From: GCA-001856825 sp038729485
GTDB taxonomy: Archaea; Thermoplasmatota; Thermoplasmata; Thermoplasmatales; GCA-001856825
NCBI GenBank assembly: GCA_038729485.1
Contig: JAVYRX010000014.1
Location: forward strand, 1 to 18,456
Length of the DNA stretch: 18,456 nucleotides
Direction: 5' to 3'
Below are positions 7,235 through 14,494 of this stretch, in pieces. The notes beneath the pieces were generated by a model. It saw only the letters and a list, made by a program, of their open reading frames with translations, was not told the DNA's origin and did no database searches. The stretch's first letter is position 1; each line of letters starts with the position of its first letter. The position numbers were made by a program, and so were the translations under genes.

Positions 7235-7523
7235 CATTTTCTTATATTTAATGATCAGATAAAACATGCATATGCCATCCCATCCCGCTTGATCGTACTT
7301 GATCCCCTATCAATTGAGGCGGGAAAACTCATTTGATCTTTTGGCATCGGATAAACAGGCTCACTGTCATTCTGTAAATTTCCATGTTAACCTCGTTACG
7401 GAAAGGCAATTGAAAATTCAAAGCTTCCCGTCACGAAATGAGAAAGACTATGGAAATACTGAAAGGGGAAGAATTACTGAACGATATCTAGATTCGTGCA
7501 ACATTGAGACATGAATGTTCAGA

Positions 7524-7662
7524 TGGGAGCACTGGGATTTGAACCCAGATCTGCGGGTCTCTCTTAGGGTCATCGCTCCAGTTTTTCATCAAGATCAGAT
7601 GACCCACATTTAATCAAACCCTAACTGGAGCCCGCTAGGATGCCTGACTACCCCATGCTCCC
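7524..7662 (-). tRNA. tRNA-Trp (CCA anticodon) with a 66-nt intron
   Basis: Exons are 7662-7625 and 7558-7524 (73 nt mature). Acceptor GGGAGCA pairs fully with TGCTCCC, followed by discriminator A; no CCA is encoded. The T arm is CTGGG-TTCAAAT-CCCAG, the D arm GGG-TAGTCAGGCA-TCC, the anticodon stem GCGGG/CCCGC, and the spliced loop CTCCAGA gives anticodon CCA. The intron (7624-7559) lies at the canonical 37/38 site. A bulge-helix-bulge forms with 3-nt bulges A36-G37-T and A-G-A38 around a 4-bp central helix (CTCC/AGAG, one C-A mismatch). No clear TATA box stands right upstream, because the 5' flank is the end of the eL41 gene, so co-transcription with eL41 is likely. Confidence 0.93.
7559..7624 (-). 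ncRNA. Box C/D methylation guide RNA inside the tRNA-Trp intron
   Basis: Reading 5' to 3' on the minus strand: a terminal stem TTAGGGT/ACCCTAA (7624-7618 with 7570-7564); C-like box TTGATTA (7617-7611); guide 1 TGTGGGTCAT (7608-7599); D' box CTGA (7598-7595); C' box TTGATGA (7592-7586); guide 2 AACTGGAGCG (7583-7574); D-like ATGA (7573-7570). Guide 2 pairs 8 bp with GCTCCAGT and its fifth base from the D element faces C34. Guide 1 pairs 8 bp (one G-U) with GACCCGCA and its fifth base faces C39. Known euryarchaeal tRNA-Trp introns guide 2'-O-methylation at positions 34 and 39, so this is the same system. The D box and C box are off-consensus. Confidence 0.85.
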
Positions 7663-7665
7663 TGA

Positions 7666-7773
7666 CTAACTCCTGGATGCTCTTCTGATCCTCTTTAGTC
7701 GTCTCATTTTCTTCTTCCGCCATTTCCAACGCATATTGTGCCTTTTCTTCCAATCTCTAGAACTCCTCTTCAT
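7666..7773 (-). CDS. rpl41e: Ribosomal protein eL41
   Basis: A 35-aa, extremely basic single-helix protein. The core MRWKWRKKKMRRLKRIRR matches eL41, and the N-terminal MKRSSRDWKKRHN matches the extension I know from archaeal eL41 proteins, so I take ATG 7773 rather than the internal ATG at 7734. A Shine-Dalgarno-like AGGGTG lies at 7784-7779. TATA candidates are at about 7806-7823. eL41 is a small peptide buried at the interface of the large and small ribosomal subunits. Three of its 35 codons are Trp. The stop codon (7668-7666) ends only 3 nt before the first base of tRNA-Trp on the same strand. The gene is below the size many gene callers report. Confidence 0.88.
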   Translation of the reverse strand: MKRSSRDWKKRHNMRWKWRKKKMRRLKRIRRASRS

Positions 7774-7832
7774 CAGAGCACCCTTTCTACCCGTTATCAA
7801 CTGTTGAATTTAAGCATTTTTATGAAATAAAT

Positions 7833-7850
7833 AGGAAAAGAAAAATTGCA
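7833..7850 (-). terminator. T-rich terminator after the PRC-barrel gene
   Basis: On the minus strand TGCAATTTTTCTTTTCCT follows the PRC stop codon by about 10 nt. Oligo-T runs terminate archaeal RNA polymerase, so this probably separates the VAT-PRC unit from eL41-tRNA. Read-through is possible. Confidence 0.45.
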
Positions 7851-7859
7851 AAAGTAATA

Positions 7860-8099
7860 TTACTTCATCTCAAGGACGACTACGTCCTTAACAGACCTCA
7901 TAGTCTTAAACGGAATGACGAGACGGCCTTGGGCATCCTTTTGCTGGTTCTCGCTGGCTATATCTTCCGCAGGATTAACTAGGACATGGTTTATTTGCCC
8001 TGTATCTGTATCTATCACGAAATTCGATATTGTTCCCAATATCATACCGTCACTAGTCATCACTGTTTTCCCTTTCAACTCTGTCACGAATTTTCTCAT
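7860..8099 (-). CDS. PRC-barrel domain protein
   Basis: 79 aa forming a single PRC-barrel: VTELKGKTVMTSDGMILGTI at residues 5-24, then the turn VIDTDTGQINHVLV and the final strand RSVKDVVVLEM. Such stand-alone archaeal PRC proteins are small beta-barrels thought to mediate protein or RNA contacts; their precise role is not known. The ATG is 4 nt beyond the VAT stop, and the Shine-Dalgarno AGGTGA overlaps that TGA stop, so translation is coupled to VAT. This suggests a job connected with VAT or at least strict co-expression (inference). Confidence 0.88.
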   Translation of the reverse strand: MRKFVTELKGKTVMTSDGMILGTISNFVIDTDTGQINHVLVNPAEDIASENQQKDAQGRLVIPFKTMRSVKDVVVLEMK

Positions 8100-8103
8100 G
8101 TTT

Positions 8104-10356
8104 TCACCTGTAATATATCAGATCTTCTCTTCGAGCAGGCTTTGCCTCCCTGCTCATGTTCTTAGATACTTCTTCGTAATATTTTATTGTTTCCTCGTCC
8201 AGACTAGGTTTAACTCTCTTCAAGGCAATAGTGAAGTCATCCATGGTTACCATTTTCGCATTAATATCATTCCTTATAGCGTTTAGCCCCGCTTCCCTAA
8301 CGAGATTCTCGATGTCAGCTCCGGTATAATGCTCTGTCCTTTCAGCTATTAAATCGAGATCAACGTCCTTCGCAAGTGGCATCTTACGGGTATGTACCTT
8401 GAGTATCTTAAGCCTGGCTTCCCTGTTCGGCGGTGCAATGTAAATTATCTTGTCAAACCTTCCAGGCCTCAACAGCCCTGGATCTATTATGTCCAGCCTA
8501 TTTGTCGCTGCCAGCACAGTAACGCCTTTCATTGCTTCCATGCCGTCCATGCTTGTAAGGAGTTGATTTACTATCCTGTCAGTTACCCCGGAAGACGCGT
8601 ATACGCCTCGGCGTGGAGCTATTGCGTCCAATTCGTCCAAGAAAATTATTGTAGGGGCACTCTGTTTAGCCTTTTTGAATATTTCCCTGACCGCTTTCTC
8701 TGATTCTCCAACCCATTTACTCATCACTTCAGGACCCTTGATGGATATAAAGTTAGATTGGCTTTCCGTAGCTACCGCCTTTGCCAATAGGGTCTTACCT
8801 GTGCCTGGAGGGCCAAAGAATAAAATTCCCCTGGATGGTTTCAGACCCATTCTTTCGAAAACCTCAGGGTTCTTCACCGGAAGTTCCACCGTTTCTATGA
8901 GCTCTCTCTTGGCGTCCTCAAGGTCGCCTATATCATCCCACTTCACATTTGGTATCTCAATCATTACCTCCCTAAGGGAAGATGGCTCTATCTCCTTAAG
9001 GGCACTAAAGAAATCTTCAGACGTTACGTGCATTCTTTCCAGGACTTCAGTCGGGATGGGATTGTCAAGGTCTATTTCTGGAAGATATCTTCTTAGGGCC
9101 TTCATGGCAGCTTCCCTAGTAAGGGCAGCGAGATCGGCACCCACGAAACCATGAGTAACAGAAGCCAATTCATCAAGCAATTTATCTCTCTGCTCCGGCT
9201 TTCCATCAAAAGGCATTCCCCTGGAATGTATCTGAAGAATCTCTTTCCTCCCATTCCTATCTGGAACTCCGATTTCTATCTCCCTGTCAAACCTTCCTGG
9301 TCTTCTGAGAGCAGGATCGACGGCGTCCAATCTGTTTGTGGCAGCAATGACAATCACTTGTCCGCGACTCTTTAGTCCATCCATAAGAGTAAGCAATTGA
9401 GCAACTACTCTCCTTTCAAGTTCTCCTTGCGTCTCCTCTCTCTTTGGCGCTATTGAATCTATTTCATCGATGAAAATTATTGAAGGCGATTCCTTAGATG
9501 CCCTGTCGAACGTTTCCCTCAAGGCCTTTTCGCTTTCTCCGTAGAATTTGTTAATTATCTCTGGCCCATTTATTGAAAAGAATCTCGCACCAGATTCATT
9601 GGCAACTGCCTTCGCTATTAGGGTCTTCCCCGTTCCCGGAGGGCCGTACAAAATAACTCCCTTCGGCGGATCAATACCAAGTCTCTCGAATAATTCGGGA
9701 TGCTTCAATGGTAGTTCGATCATTTCTCTGACTTTCTTTAGTTCTTCACCCAGACCGCCTATATCCTCGTAAGTTATTTTCTCGCCTTCCTCCTCTGCAG
9801 ATATTGCTTCCTCCCTCATTTCAATCATAGTATCTTCGGTCACAATGAAAATGCCCTTACCGGAACCTACTTTGGCTACCTTGAAAGATACCCCTCCCTT
9901 GCTTGTCAACGCCAAACCCTGCACGGAAATAATGTCTCCCTCAACAATAGGCCTTCTTAGGAGGGATCTTCGGACATAATCCTCAATCCCGGGAGCAAAC
10001 CTTATTCTCTGATTCTCTGCAATAATTGGGGCGAGAACTAGTGTCTCCGCAGGTTTAACCTCTGCTTTCGATACCTTGATTTTGTCACCGACCCTAACTC
10101 CTGAATTTTGCCTTACTAGAGGGTCTATTCTGATAATTCCCCTGTTTTCTTCTTCCTCACTAAGCCTAAAAACCCTAGCCGCCGTTACCTTCTTTCCCTC
10201 TAGACGAATAATTTCACCAATTGATACACCAAGCGCTTCACGTGTTGCCTGATCTATCCTAGCTCTGATGAGTCCAACATCCTCCTGGAGAGCCTCCCAT
10301 ACTACTAAAGTCACGTAATCAACCATGATTTCACTACTTCCTAATTTATCTTCCAT
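8104..10356 (-). CDS. vat: VAT / Cdc48-type double AAA+ ATPase
   Basis: 750 aa, close to the roughly 745 aa of Thermoplasma VAT. It is a hexameric unfoldase that extracts and unfolds proteins for the proteasome. The N-domain (double-psi barrel plus four-stranded part) covers residues 1 to about 185. D1 has Walker A GPPGTGKT (238-245), Walker B IIFIDE (293-298), pore loop KFYG (270-273) and arginine-finger region RRPGR. D2 has Walker A at 515-522, Walker B IIFLDE (570-575) and pore loop KWVG (547-550). The C-terminus ends IYYR, which fits the HbYX tail used to dock on and open the 20S proteasome. ATG 10356 is chosen; ATG 10326 (MVDYVTL) is an alternative. An AT-rich TATA-like stretch at about 10377-10384 fits a leaderless mRNA. 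Confidence 0.97.
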   Translation of the reverse strand: MEDKLGSSEIMVDYVTLVVWEALQEDVGLIRARIDQATREALGVSIGEIIRLEGKKVTAARVFRLSEEEENRGIIRIDPLVRQNSGVRVGDKIKVSKAEVKPAETLVLAPIIAENQRIRFAPGIEDYVRRSLLRRPIVEGDIISVQGLALTSKGGVSFKVAKVGSGKGIFIVTEDTMIEMREEAISAEEEGEKITYEDIGGLGEELKKVREMIELPLKHPELFERLGIDPPKGVILYGPPGTGKTLIAKAVANESGARFFSINGPEIINKFYGESEKALRETFDRASKESPSIIFIDEIDSIAPKREETQGELERRVVAQLLTLMDGLKSRGQVIVIAATNRLDAVDPALRRPGRFDREIEIGVPDRNGRKEILQIHSRGMPFDGKPEQRDKLLDELASVTHGFVGADLAALTREAAMKALRRYLPEIDLDNPIPTEVLERMHVTSEDFFSALKEIEPSSLREVMIEIPNVKWDDIGDLEDAKRELIETVELPVKNPEVFERMGLKPSRGILFFGPPGTGKTLLAKAVATESQSNFISIKGPEVMSKWVGESEKAVREIFKKAKQSAPTIIFLDELDAIAPRRGVYASSGVTDRIVNQLLTSMDGMEAMKGVTVLAATNRLDIIDPGLLRPGRFDKIIYIAPPNREARLKILKVHTRKMPLAKDVDLDLIAERTEHYTGADIENLVREAGLNAIRNDINAKMVTMDDFTIALKRVKPSLDEETIKYYEEVSKNMSREAKPARREDLIYYR

Positions 10357-10822
10357 ATTTAATTATTTCTTTTAATCTATTCAAGCGGGCAGACACCCAT
10401 TTCATGGGCCGACCATAGACAGAACAAATCAGAAGAAGATTATGCCAGAGAGAAAGCGTTTCACAAAAGATCAATATGCTTCCTCATGCGATTTATTTAT
10501 CCGACGCTTTCAGTTCGGATGTCAACTTTCAATTTTGCACCCCGATAATTGGTGCTGTAAAGCCAGCCATAAAAACATAGAAGAAAACTCATGGAACGAT
10601 AAATCGTATAATATCCTGCCTTGAAACAGGAACAGAGCCGGGCCGTTAGGGGATCGATATTAAAATTAAATAAGACATTTGTCAGACGAAAAGAAACAAA
10701 ATACAAATGTTATACCTCAAATATTCACAACATCTAAACCGACATGTCCTGAAAAATATGGATGCGTTAATTCGCAAAATATATATATGGCGTCATACAT
10801 ATAGATGACAGGGGTAATTATA
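10357..10822 (+). other. Divergent intergenic region between VAT and ftsZ
   Basis: About 466 nt. It carries the VAT promoter on the minus strand near its left edge and the ftsZ promoter at its right edge. Small hairpins occur (CCCAT-TTC-ATGGG at 10396-10408; CACC/GGTG near 10540-10555). Short frames on both strands look random. A 33-codon ATG frame (10707-10808) crosses the ftsZ TATA box and is not accepted. No identifiable RNA gene was found. Confidence 0.5.
10779..10788 (+). promoter_or_regulatory. TATA box of ftsZ
   Basis: An alternating AT run (ATATATATAT, 10779-10788) predicts initiation near 10810. That is after ATG 10805 and before ATG 10823, which supports 10823 as the ftsZ start; AGGGGT (10809-10814) then acts as its Shine-Dalgarno. 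Confidence 0.55.
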
Positions 10823-11995
10823 ATGCCGATGAAATCAATCATTAAAAACGCTCTAGGAGAGAGTGAAAACGCCGGGGCTGATCCAATTAGTAATGTCCCA
10901 GGGATTGTCGGGATTCAAGGTCCGAAACCTCCCCTTGCGTCTCCTGACGATGAAGAACTTGCGAAGGTAGTAGAACAATTAAAGGTTTCAATCAAGATTG
11001 TTGGATGCGGGGGAGGAGGAAGCAACACCATCAACAGATGCATGGAAGAAGGTGTTTATGGTGCGGAAATGATCGCAGCTAACACGGACGCTAAGCATCT
11101 TCTTACAATAAAGGCCCATAGAAAGGTGCTCCTCGGCAAGAGAGCGACGAGAGGACTCGGGGCAGGTTCTATACCACAGATTGGAGAAGAATGTGCACGT
11201 GAAGCGGAGGAGGATCTCATAAATGCTCTGGGAAAAGTAGATATTGCATTCGTTACCGCAGGCATGGGCGGTGGAACAGGAACTGGTTCTGCACCAGTAG
11301 TAGCAGACCTGGCAAAAAGACAAAAAGCACTTGTTATTAGCGTAGTCACATTACCTTTCACTTCCGAAGGGAGGGTGAGGATGGAAAATGCCCTGTTCGG
11401 CCTAGAGAAGATAAGAAGGAGTTCAGATACTACAATAGTGATTCCAAATGATAAACTGCTGCAGCTGGTTCCTAGACTTCCCTTGGACCAAGCTTTCAAA
11501 GTGGCAGATGGAATCCTCATGGAAGCACTTAAGGGGTTGACAGAGATAATTACAAAACCTGGCTTGGTAAATCTCGATTATGCGGATATAAAGACGATAA
11601 TGGCCGGCGGCGGTGTGGCTATGATTGGAATAGGTGAATCCGAAGCCTCGGGTCAGAACAAGGTTGAACAAGCTGTGGAAGAGGCAATTTCTTCTCCATT
11701 GATTGAGGCCGACATATCTGAGGCAAAAGGAGCCCTGATCAGGGTAGTCGGCGACGATCAAATGTCCGTTGCAGAGGCTGAAGGCGCAGTGAGACTTGTG
11801 CAGCAAAAGGTAAGCCCAAGTGCGCGGATAATATGGGGTGCTTCAATTGATCCAACACTCAAGGGTGCAATAAAGGTCCTCGTTGTTCTGACAGGAGTTA
11901 AATCGCCGTATTTAATCGGACAAAAGGGAGAAATAAGTTCAGTTGCTAAGGCAGCGGGGGCAAAAGGATTAGACTGGAATATTGATTCCGTTTAG
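10823..11995 (+). CDS. ftsZ: Cell-division GTPase FtsZ
   Basis: 390 aa from ATG 10823 (MPMKSIIKNAL). It is a tubulin-like GTPase that forms the archaeal division ring. The nucleotide site is built from VGCGGGGSNTINR (about 60-72), NTDAKHL, and the tubulin signature GMGGGTGTGSAP (about 147-158). The T7 synergy loop NLDYADI is present. A poorly conserved N-terminal extension of about 50 residues precedes the fold, as in archaeal FtsZs. The alternative ATG 10805 would add six residues but probably lies upstream of the transcript start. The C-terminal part (IIWGASIDPTLKGAIKVLVVLTG) is complete. It forms a probable operon with the downstream nucleotidyltransferase (8-nt gap). I cannot separate FtsZ1 from FtsZ2 with certainty. 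Confidence 0.96.
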   Translation: MPMKSIIKNALGESENAGADPISNVPGIVGIQGPKPPLASPDDEELAKVVEQLKVSIKIVGCGGGGSNTINRCMEEGVYGAEMIAANTDAKHLLTIKAHRKVLLGKRATRGLGAGSIPQIGEECAREAEEDLINALGKVDIAFVTAGMGGGTGTGSAPVVADLAKRQKALVISVVTLPFTSEGRVRMENALFGLEKIRRSSDTTIVIPNDKLLQLVPRLPLDQAFKVADGILMEALKGLTEIITKPGLVNLDYADIKTIMAGGGVAMIGIGESEASGQNKVEQAVEEAISSPLIEADISEAKGALIRVVGDDQMSVAEAEGAVRLVQQKVSPSARIIWGASIDPTLKGAIKVLVVLTGVKSPYLIGQKGEISSVAKAAGAKGLDWNIDSV

Positions 11996-12003
11996 ATGCA
12001 ACC

Positions 12004-13014
12004 TTGAAATCAGTGATAATGGCCGGCGGGCTTGGTACCCGCCTTAGGCCAATAACTGACAAAATACCAAAATCGTTGATTCCGGTAGCGGGGAAACCTA
12101 TCGTTTTTTACCTTATTGAATCGCTTTCAAAGGTTTCAAGCGATTTCATTTTAACTGCAAGCTACAGGTACGAGAGAATAATAGATTTTTTTTCTGGATC
12201 CACCGTGGGCAGGAGAAACATACTTTTTTCCGTAGAGAAAGAGCCATTAGGTACGGCAGGTGGTTTAAAGAAAGTAGAGAAATTTATAGATGGAACGTTC
12301 GTAGTTGGAAATGCAGATACAATATTCCAGGAGAACGTACGTAATCTGGTCTCATTCCATAAAAGGAATAAGAATACAATAACACTTGGTTTAACAAGGG
12401 TTTCAGATCCCTCAGAATACGGAGTTGTTAAGGTAAAAGGTGGCCGGATAGTTGAATTTCAGGAAAAACCGAAAACAAATCCGATATCAAATTTAGCTAA
12501 CGCGGGACTGTACGTTATGGAGCCGACCGTATTTGATTTTATTAAAAGAGGCCAGGCGGAAGACGTAGCAAAGGATCTCCTTCCCCGCCTTCAGGATGAG
12601 AAAAAGAGCATTGGCGGCTATATGATGAAGGGAACCTGGATAGATATTGGAAGACCCAGTGATCTTATAAGAGCTAACATATTCGTGGCGGGAATTCGGA
12701 ATAGGAGCCTGAAGCACCGAGAAGTTTCGGGAAGTGTATACATAGGGAAAAACGTGAATATTGGAAAAGGTTGTAAACTCAATGACGTCGCTCTCTATGA
12801 CAACGTGACAATAGAGGATGATGTATCCATACAGAATTCGGTAATTTATGATGGCTCCATGGTTGGAAAAGGTAGCACAGTAAGAAATTCTATCCTGTCT
12901 TTCGGCTCTGTGCTCGGCGAGGGAGTAATAATATCAGATTCCGTTATTGGAGGCGGCCTCCTGCTGAGAAAAGGGGGAAAGATTGAAGGAACGGTGGTTT
13001 CATCTAGCGAGTAA
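12004..13014 (+). CDS. Sugar-1-phosphate nucleotidyltransferase with left-handed beta-helix
   Basis: 336 aa. Residues 1-30 hold the NDP-sugar pyrophosphorylase motif MAGGLGTRLRPITDKIPKSL, with the catalytic Lys in KSLIPV. The N-terminal nucleotidyltransferase fold runs to about 230 and includes EPLGTAGGLKK, GNADTIF and VVEFQEKP-like segments. From about 235 to the end are hexapeptide repeats (GSVYIGKNVNIGKGC, DNVTIEDDVSI) typical of a left-handed beta-helix. The enzyme activates a sugar phosphate with NTP to give an NDP-sugar; glucose-1-P or mannose-1-P and UTP, dTTP or GTP cannot be told apart by eye. The start is TTG 12004, needed to keep the conserved N-terminus, 8 nt after ftsZ. It probably feeds glycolipid or glycoprotein synthesis. 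Its 3' end overlaps the convergent membrane-protein gene by 15 nt. Confidence 0.9.
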   Translation: MKSVIMAGGLGTRLRPITDKIPKSLIPVAGKPIVFYLIESLSKVSSDFILTASYRYERIIDFFSGSTVGRRNILFSVEKEPLGTAGGLKKVEKFIDGTFVVGNADTIFQENVRNLVSFHKRNKNTITLGLTRVSDPSEYGVVKVKGGRIVEFQEKPKTNPISNLANAGLYVMEPTVFDFIKRGQAEDVAKDLLPRLQDEKKSIGGYMMKGTWIDIGRPSDLIRANIFVAGIRNRSLKHREVSGSVYIGKNVNIGKGCKLNDVALYDNVTIEDDVSIQNSVIYDGSMVGKGSTVRNSILSFGSVLGEGVIISDSVIGGGLLLRKGGKIEGTVVSSSE

Positions 13015-13452
13015 CAACCAGATCACTATAATCAAGACAGCTAAAATAACTAAGGCAATTAGTCCCCTTTCACTTATCCCTTTTCCAAATACTATAGGAA
13101 TGGGGCCGATCATTATAACGCCCCCGTAGCCTGAGCTGGTCTTGGCATCTTTGGGTGATGAGTAATATTCTTTCTCGTACGGGCTGAAATCAAAGTGTTC
13201 TGATTTGCCTTTGGCATCGTTTGTCTTAAGTGAAATAAAAAGTACAACAATGGGAATGAGAAAAAAGATCAGTGGGATTAAGGATAGGGCTGATGACGAG
13301 ACGAATACTGGTATGAAGAAGAAATAATAAATTTTTACCAAACCGAGAAAGAGGAGAACGACTTCCGATGCTATGAATAGGACTATCGATATTGCTGGCA
13401 GCACATAGAGCCTTGACATTCCTCTCATCCTGTTCAGTCGGCTGATGCTCAT
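13000..13452 (-). CDS. DUF131 / TIGR00304-like archaeal membrane protein
   Basis: 150 aa. Hydrophobic segments lie at about 16-38, 42-75 (long enough for one or two spans) and 129-148. A soluble stretch (76-109) precedes the motif YGGVIMIGPIPIVFG (109-123), which is the signature I associate with the DUF131/TIGR00304 archaeal membrane family of unknown function. The start is uncertain: ATG 13452, or ATGs at codons 9 and 12, the last preceded by GAGAGGA. It lies 47 nt downstream of the coiled-coil gene on the same strand and is probably co-transcribed with it. Confidence 0.75.
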   Translation of the reverse strand: MSISRLNRMRGMSRLYVLPAISIVLFIASEVVLLFLGLVKIYYFFFIPVFVSSSALSLIPLIFFLIPIVVLFISLKTNDAKGKSEHFDFSPYEKEYYSSPKDAKTSSGYGGVIMIGPIPIVFGKGISERGLIALVILAVLIIVIWLLLAR

Positions 13453-13499
13453 CCCTTAAATTGAATGATTCGTAACGCATCTTTTTTTCTATAATTGAG

Positions 13500-14408
13500 T
13501 TAAAGGAATCCGGCTTTCTGCAAAACCAATATGTCCTCGGTGGATAGAGAGACACCATTTTTGAATTTCTCGTATATCTCTTCTGCCTTAGCCTTCGCTT
13601 CGCTTTCCCTTCCTTTCTTCTTTTCCTTTGATTGCTTTTGCTTGAGCGCAAGAATTAGCTTTTCATATTCCCTAATCGTACTGAAGAGCTCATCCAGCTT
13701 CTGGTTTTCCTTAAAAAGCTCCGTTTGAACCTGCAGATATTTTTCATGAAGCTCGTCAGCCTTACCTTTGGTTTCGAGCATCTCCTCGTAAATTTTGTTT
13801 TGATTGTCTCTCAATCTTATTACTTCCTTTATGCTTGCCTGATACTCGTCGTTTATTTTCTTTATTTCTTCCCTATTCGACTTAATAGACTCATCCAGTT
13901 TCTTGTAGTTTTCATCGTCAAGAGCTATCCTCTCTGATTCCTTCTCATAGTCTTCTATGATCTTATTTATAGCATGTATTCTTTTGACGATCTCTTCCTC
14001 TTCCTTTTTATTGTAGACGCCAGTCATTTGTCTCTTTATAAGATCGTCCCTTTCCTTTTTCAGTTTTCTTATATCAACTTGCTTACCCTTGTCCCTTAGT
14101 ATGGAAAGTCTTAGGGACTTCCTTTCATTAAGCAGTTTTCGAAATTCCTCGGAGAGCTTGTCCTTCGTTTGCTTCAATTCATTTGCCTTGTTTGAGAGAT
14201 CATCTTTAACTCCTTTCATCTCCTTCAGTGTTTTTATTAATTCCTTCACTTTATTGTTAAGGATATCTCTTTCGTCGGCAAACCTGTCCATTTCCTGTCT
14301 AAGGTCTTCCCTTCTTTTTCTACTTTCATCGAGGTCTTTCTTTATTGTAAGTCTCTTAGTTTCTAGTTCAGAAAGTGAGTCAACAGTCATAAACCTCAGG
14401 CAAGGCAT
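13500..14408 (-). CDS. COG1340-type archaeal coiled-coil protein
   Basis: 302 aa (296 if ATG 14390 is used). Heptad-patterned, Lys/Glu-rich coiled coil from about residue 12 to 275 with hardly any interruption, no membrane segment and no ATPase motifs, so it is not an SMC protein. The conserved C-terminal tail AEEIYEKFKNGVSLSTEDIL and LQKAGFL is the feature that places it in the COG1340 group of uncharacterised archaeal coiled-coil proteins. A TATA-like CATAAAAG near 14432 would start transcription at about 14405, favouring near-leaderless use of ATG 14408 or a short leader to 14390. Its role is unknown; a scaffold or filament is only inference. Confidence 0.82.
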   Translation of the reverse strand: MPCLRFMTVDSLSELETKRLTIKKDLDESRKRREDLRQEMDRFADERDILNNKVKELIKTLKEMKGVKDDLSNKANELKQTKDKLSEEFRKLLNERKSLRLSILRDKGKQVDIRKLKKERDDLIKRQMTGVYNKKEEEEIVKRIHAINKIIEDYEKESERIALDDENYKKLDESIKSNREEIKKINDEYQASIKEVIRLRDNQNKIYEEMLETKGKADELHEKYLQVQTELFKENQKLDELFSTIREYEKLILALKQKQSKEKKKGRESEAKAKAEEIYEKFKNGVSLSTEDILVLQKAGFL

Positions 14409-14494
14409 ATTTGTTTCAAAAATTTAACTTTTATGCGCATCCGTTCAATTTGCTAGAATTTTTAACAAGGTCAGATAATCAATTTCAATGACAG

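Noticed and set aside
7299..7514. 71-codon plus-strand ORF between the methyltransferase and the tRNA
   Set aside because: No motif or RBS and unstructured composition; it abuts the tRNA 3' end and looks like spacer.
8675..9772. Several plus-strand ORFs opposite VAT
   Set aside because: They are antisense shadows of the strongly conserved AAA coding sequence.
10707..10808. 33-codon ATG frame ending inside the first ATG of ftsZ (ATGA overlap)
   Set aside because: It contains the ftsZ TATA box within its codons and its composition reflects AT-rich promoter DNA.
10988..11806. Minus-strand ORFs opposite ftsZ
   Set aside because: Shadows of ftsZ with no family motifs.
13226..13651. 141-codon minus-strand ORF spanning the coiled-coil and DUF131-like genes
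   Set aside because: It is out of frame with two better supported genes and has low-complexity Arg/Ser composition.
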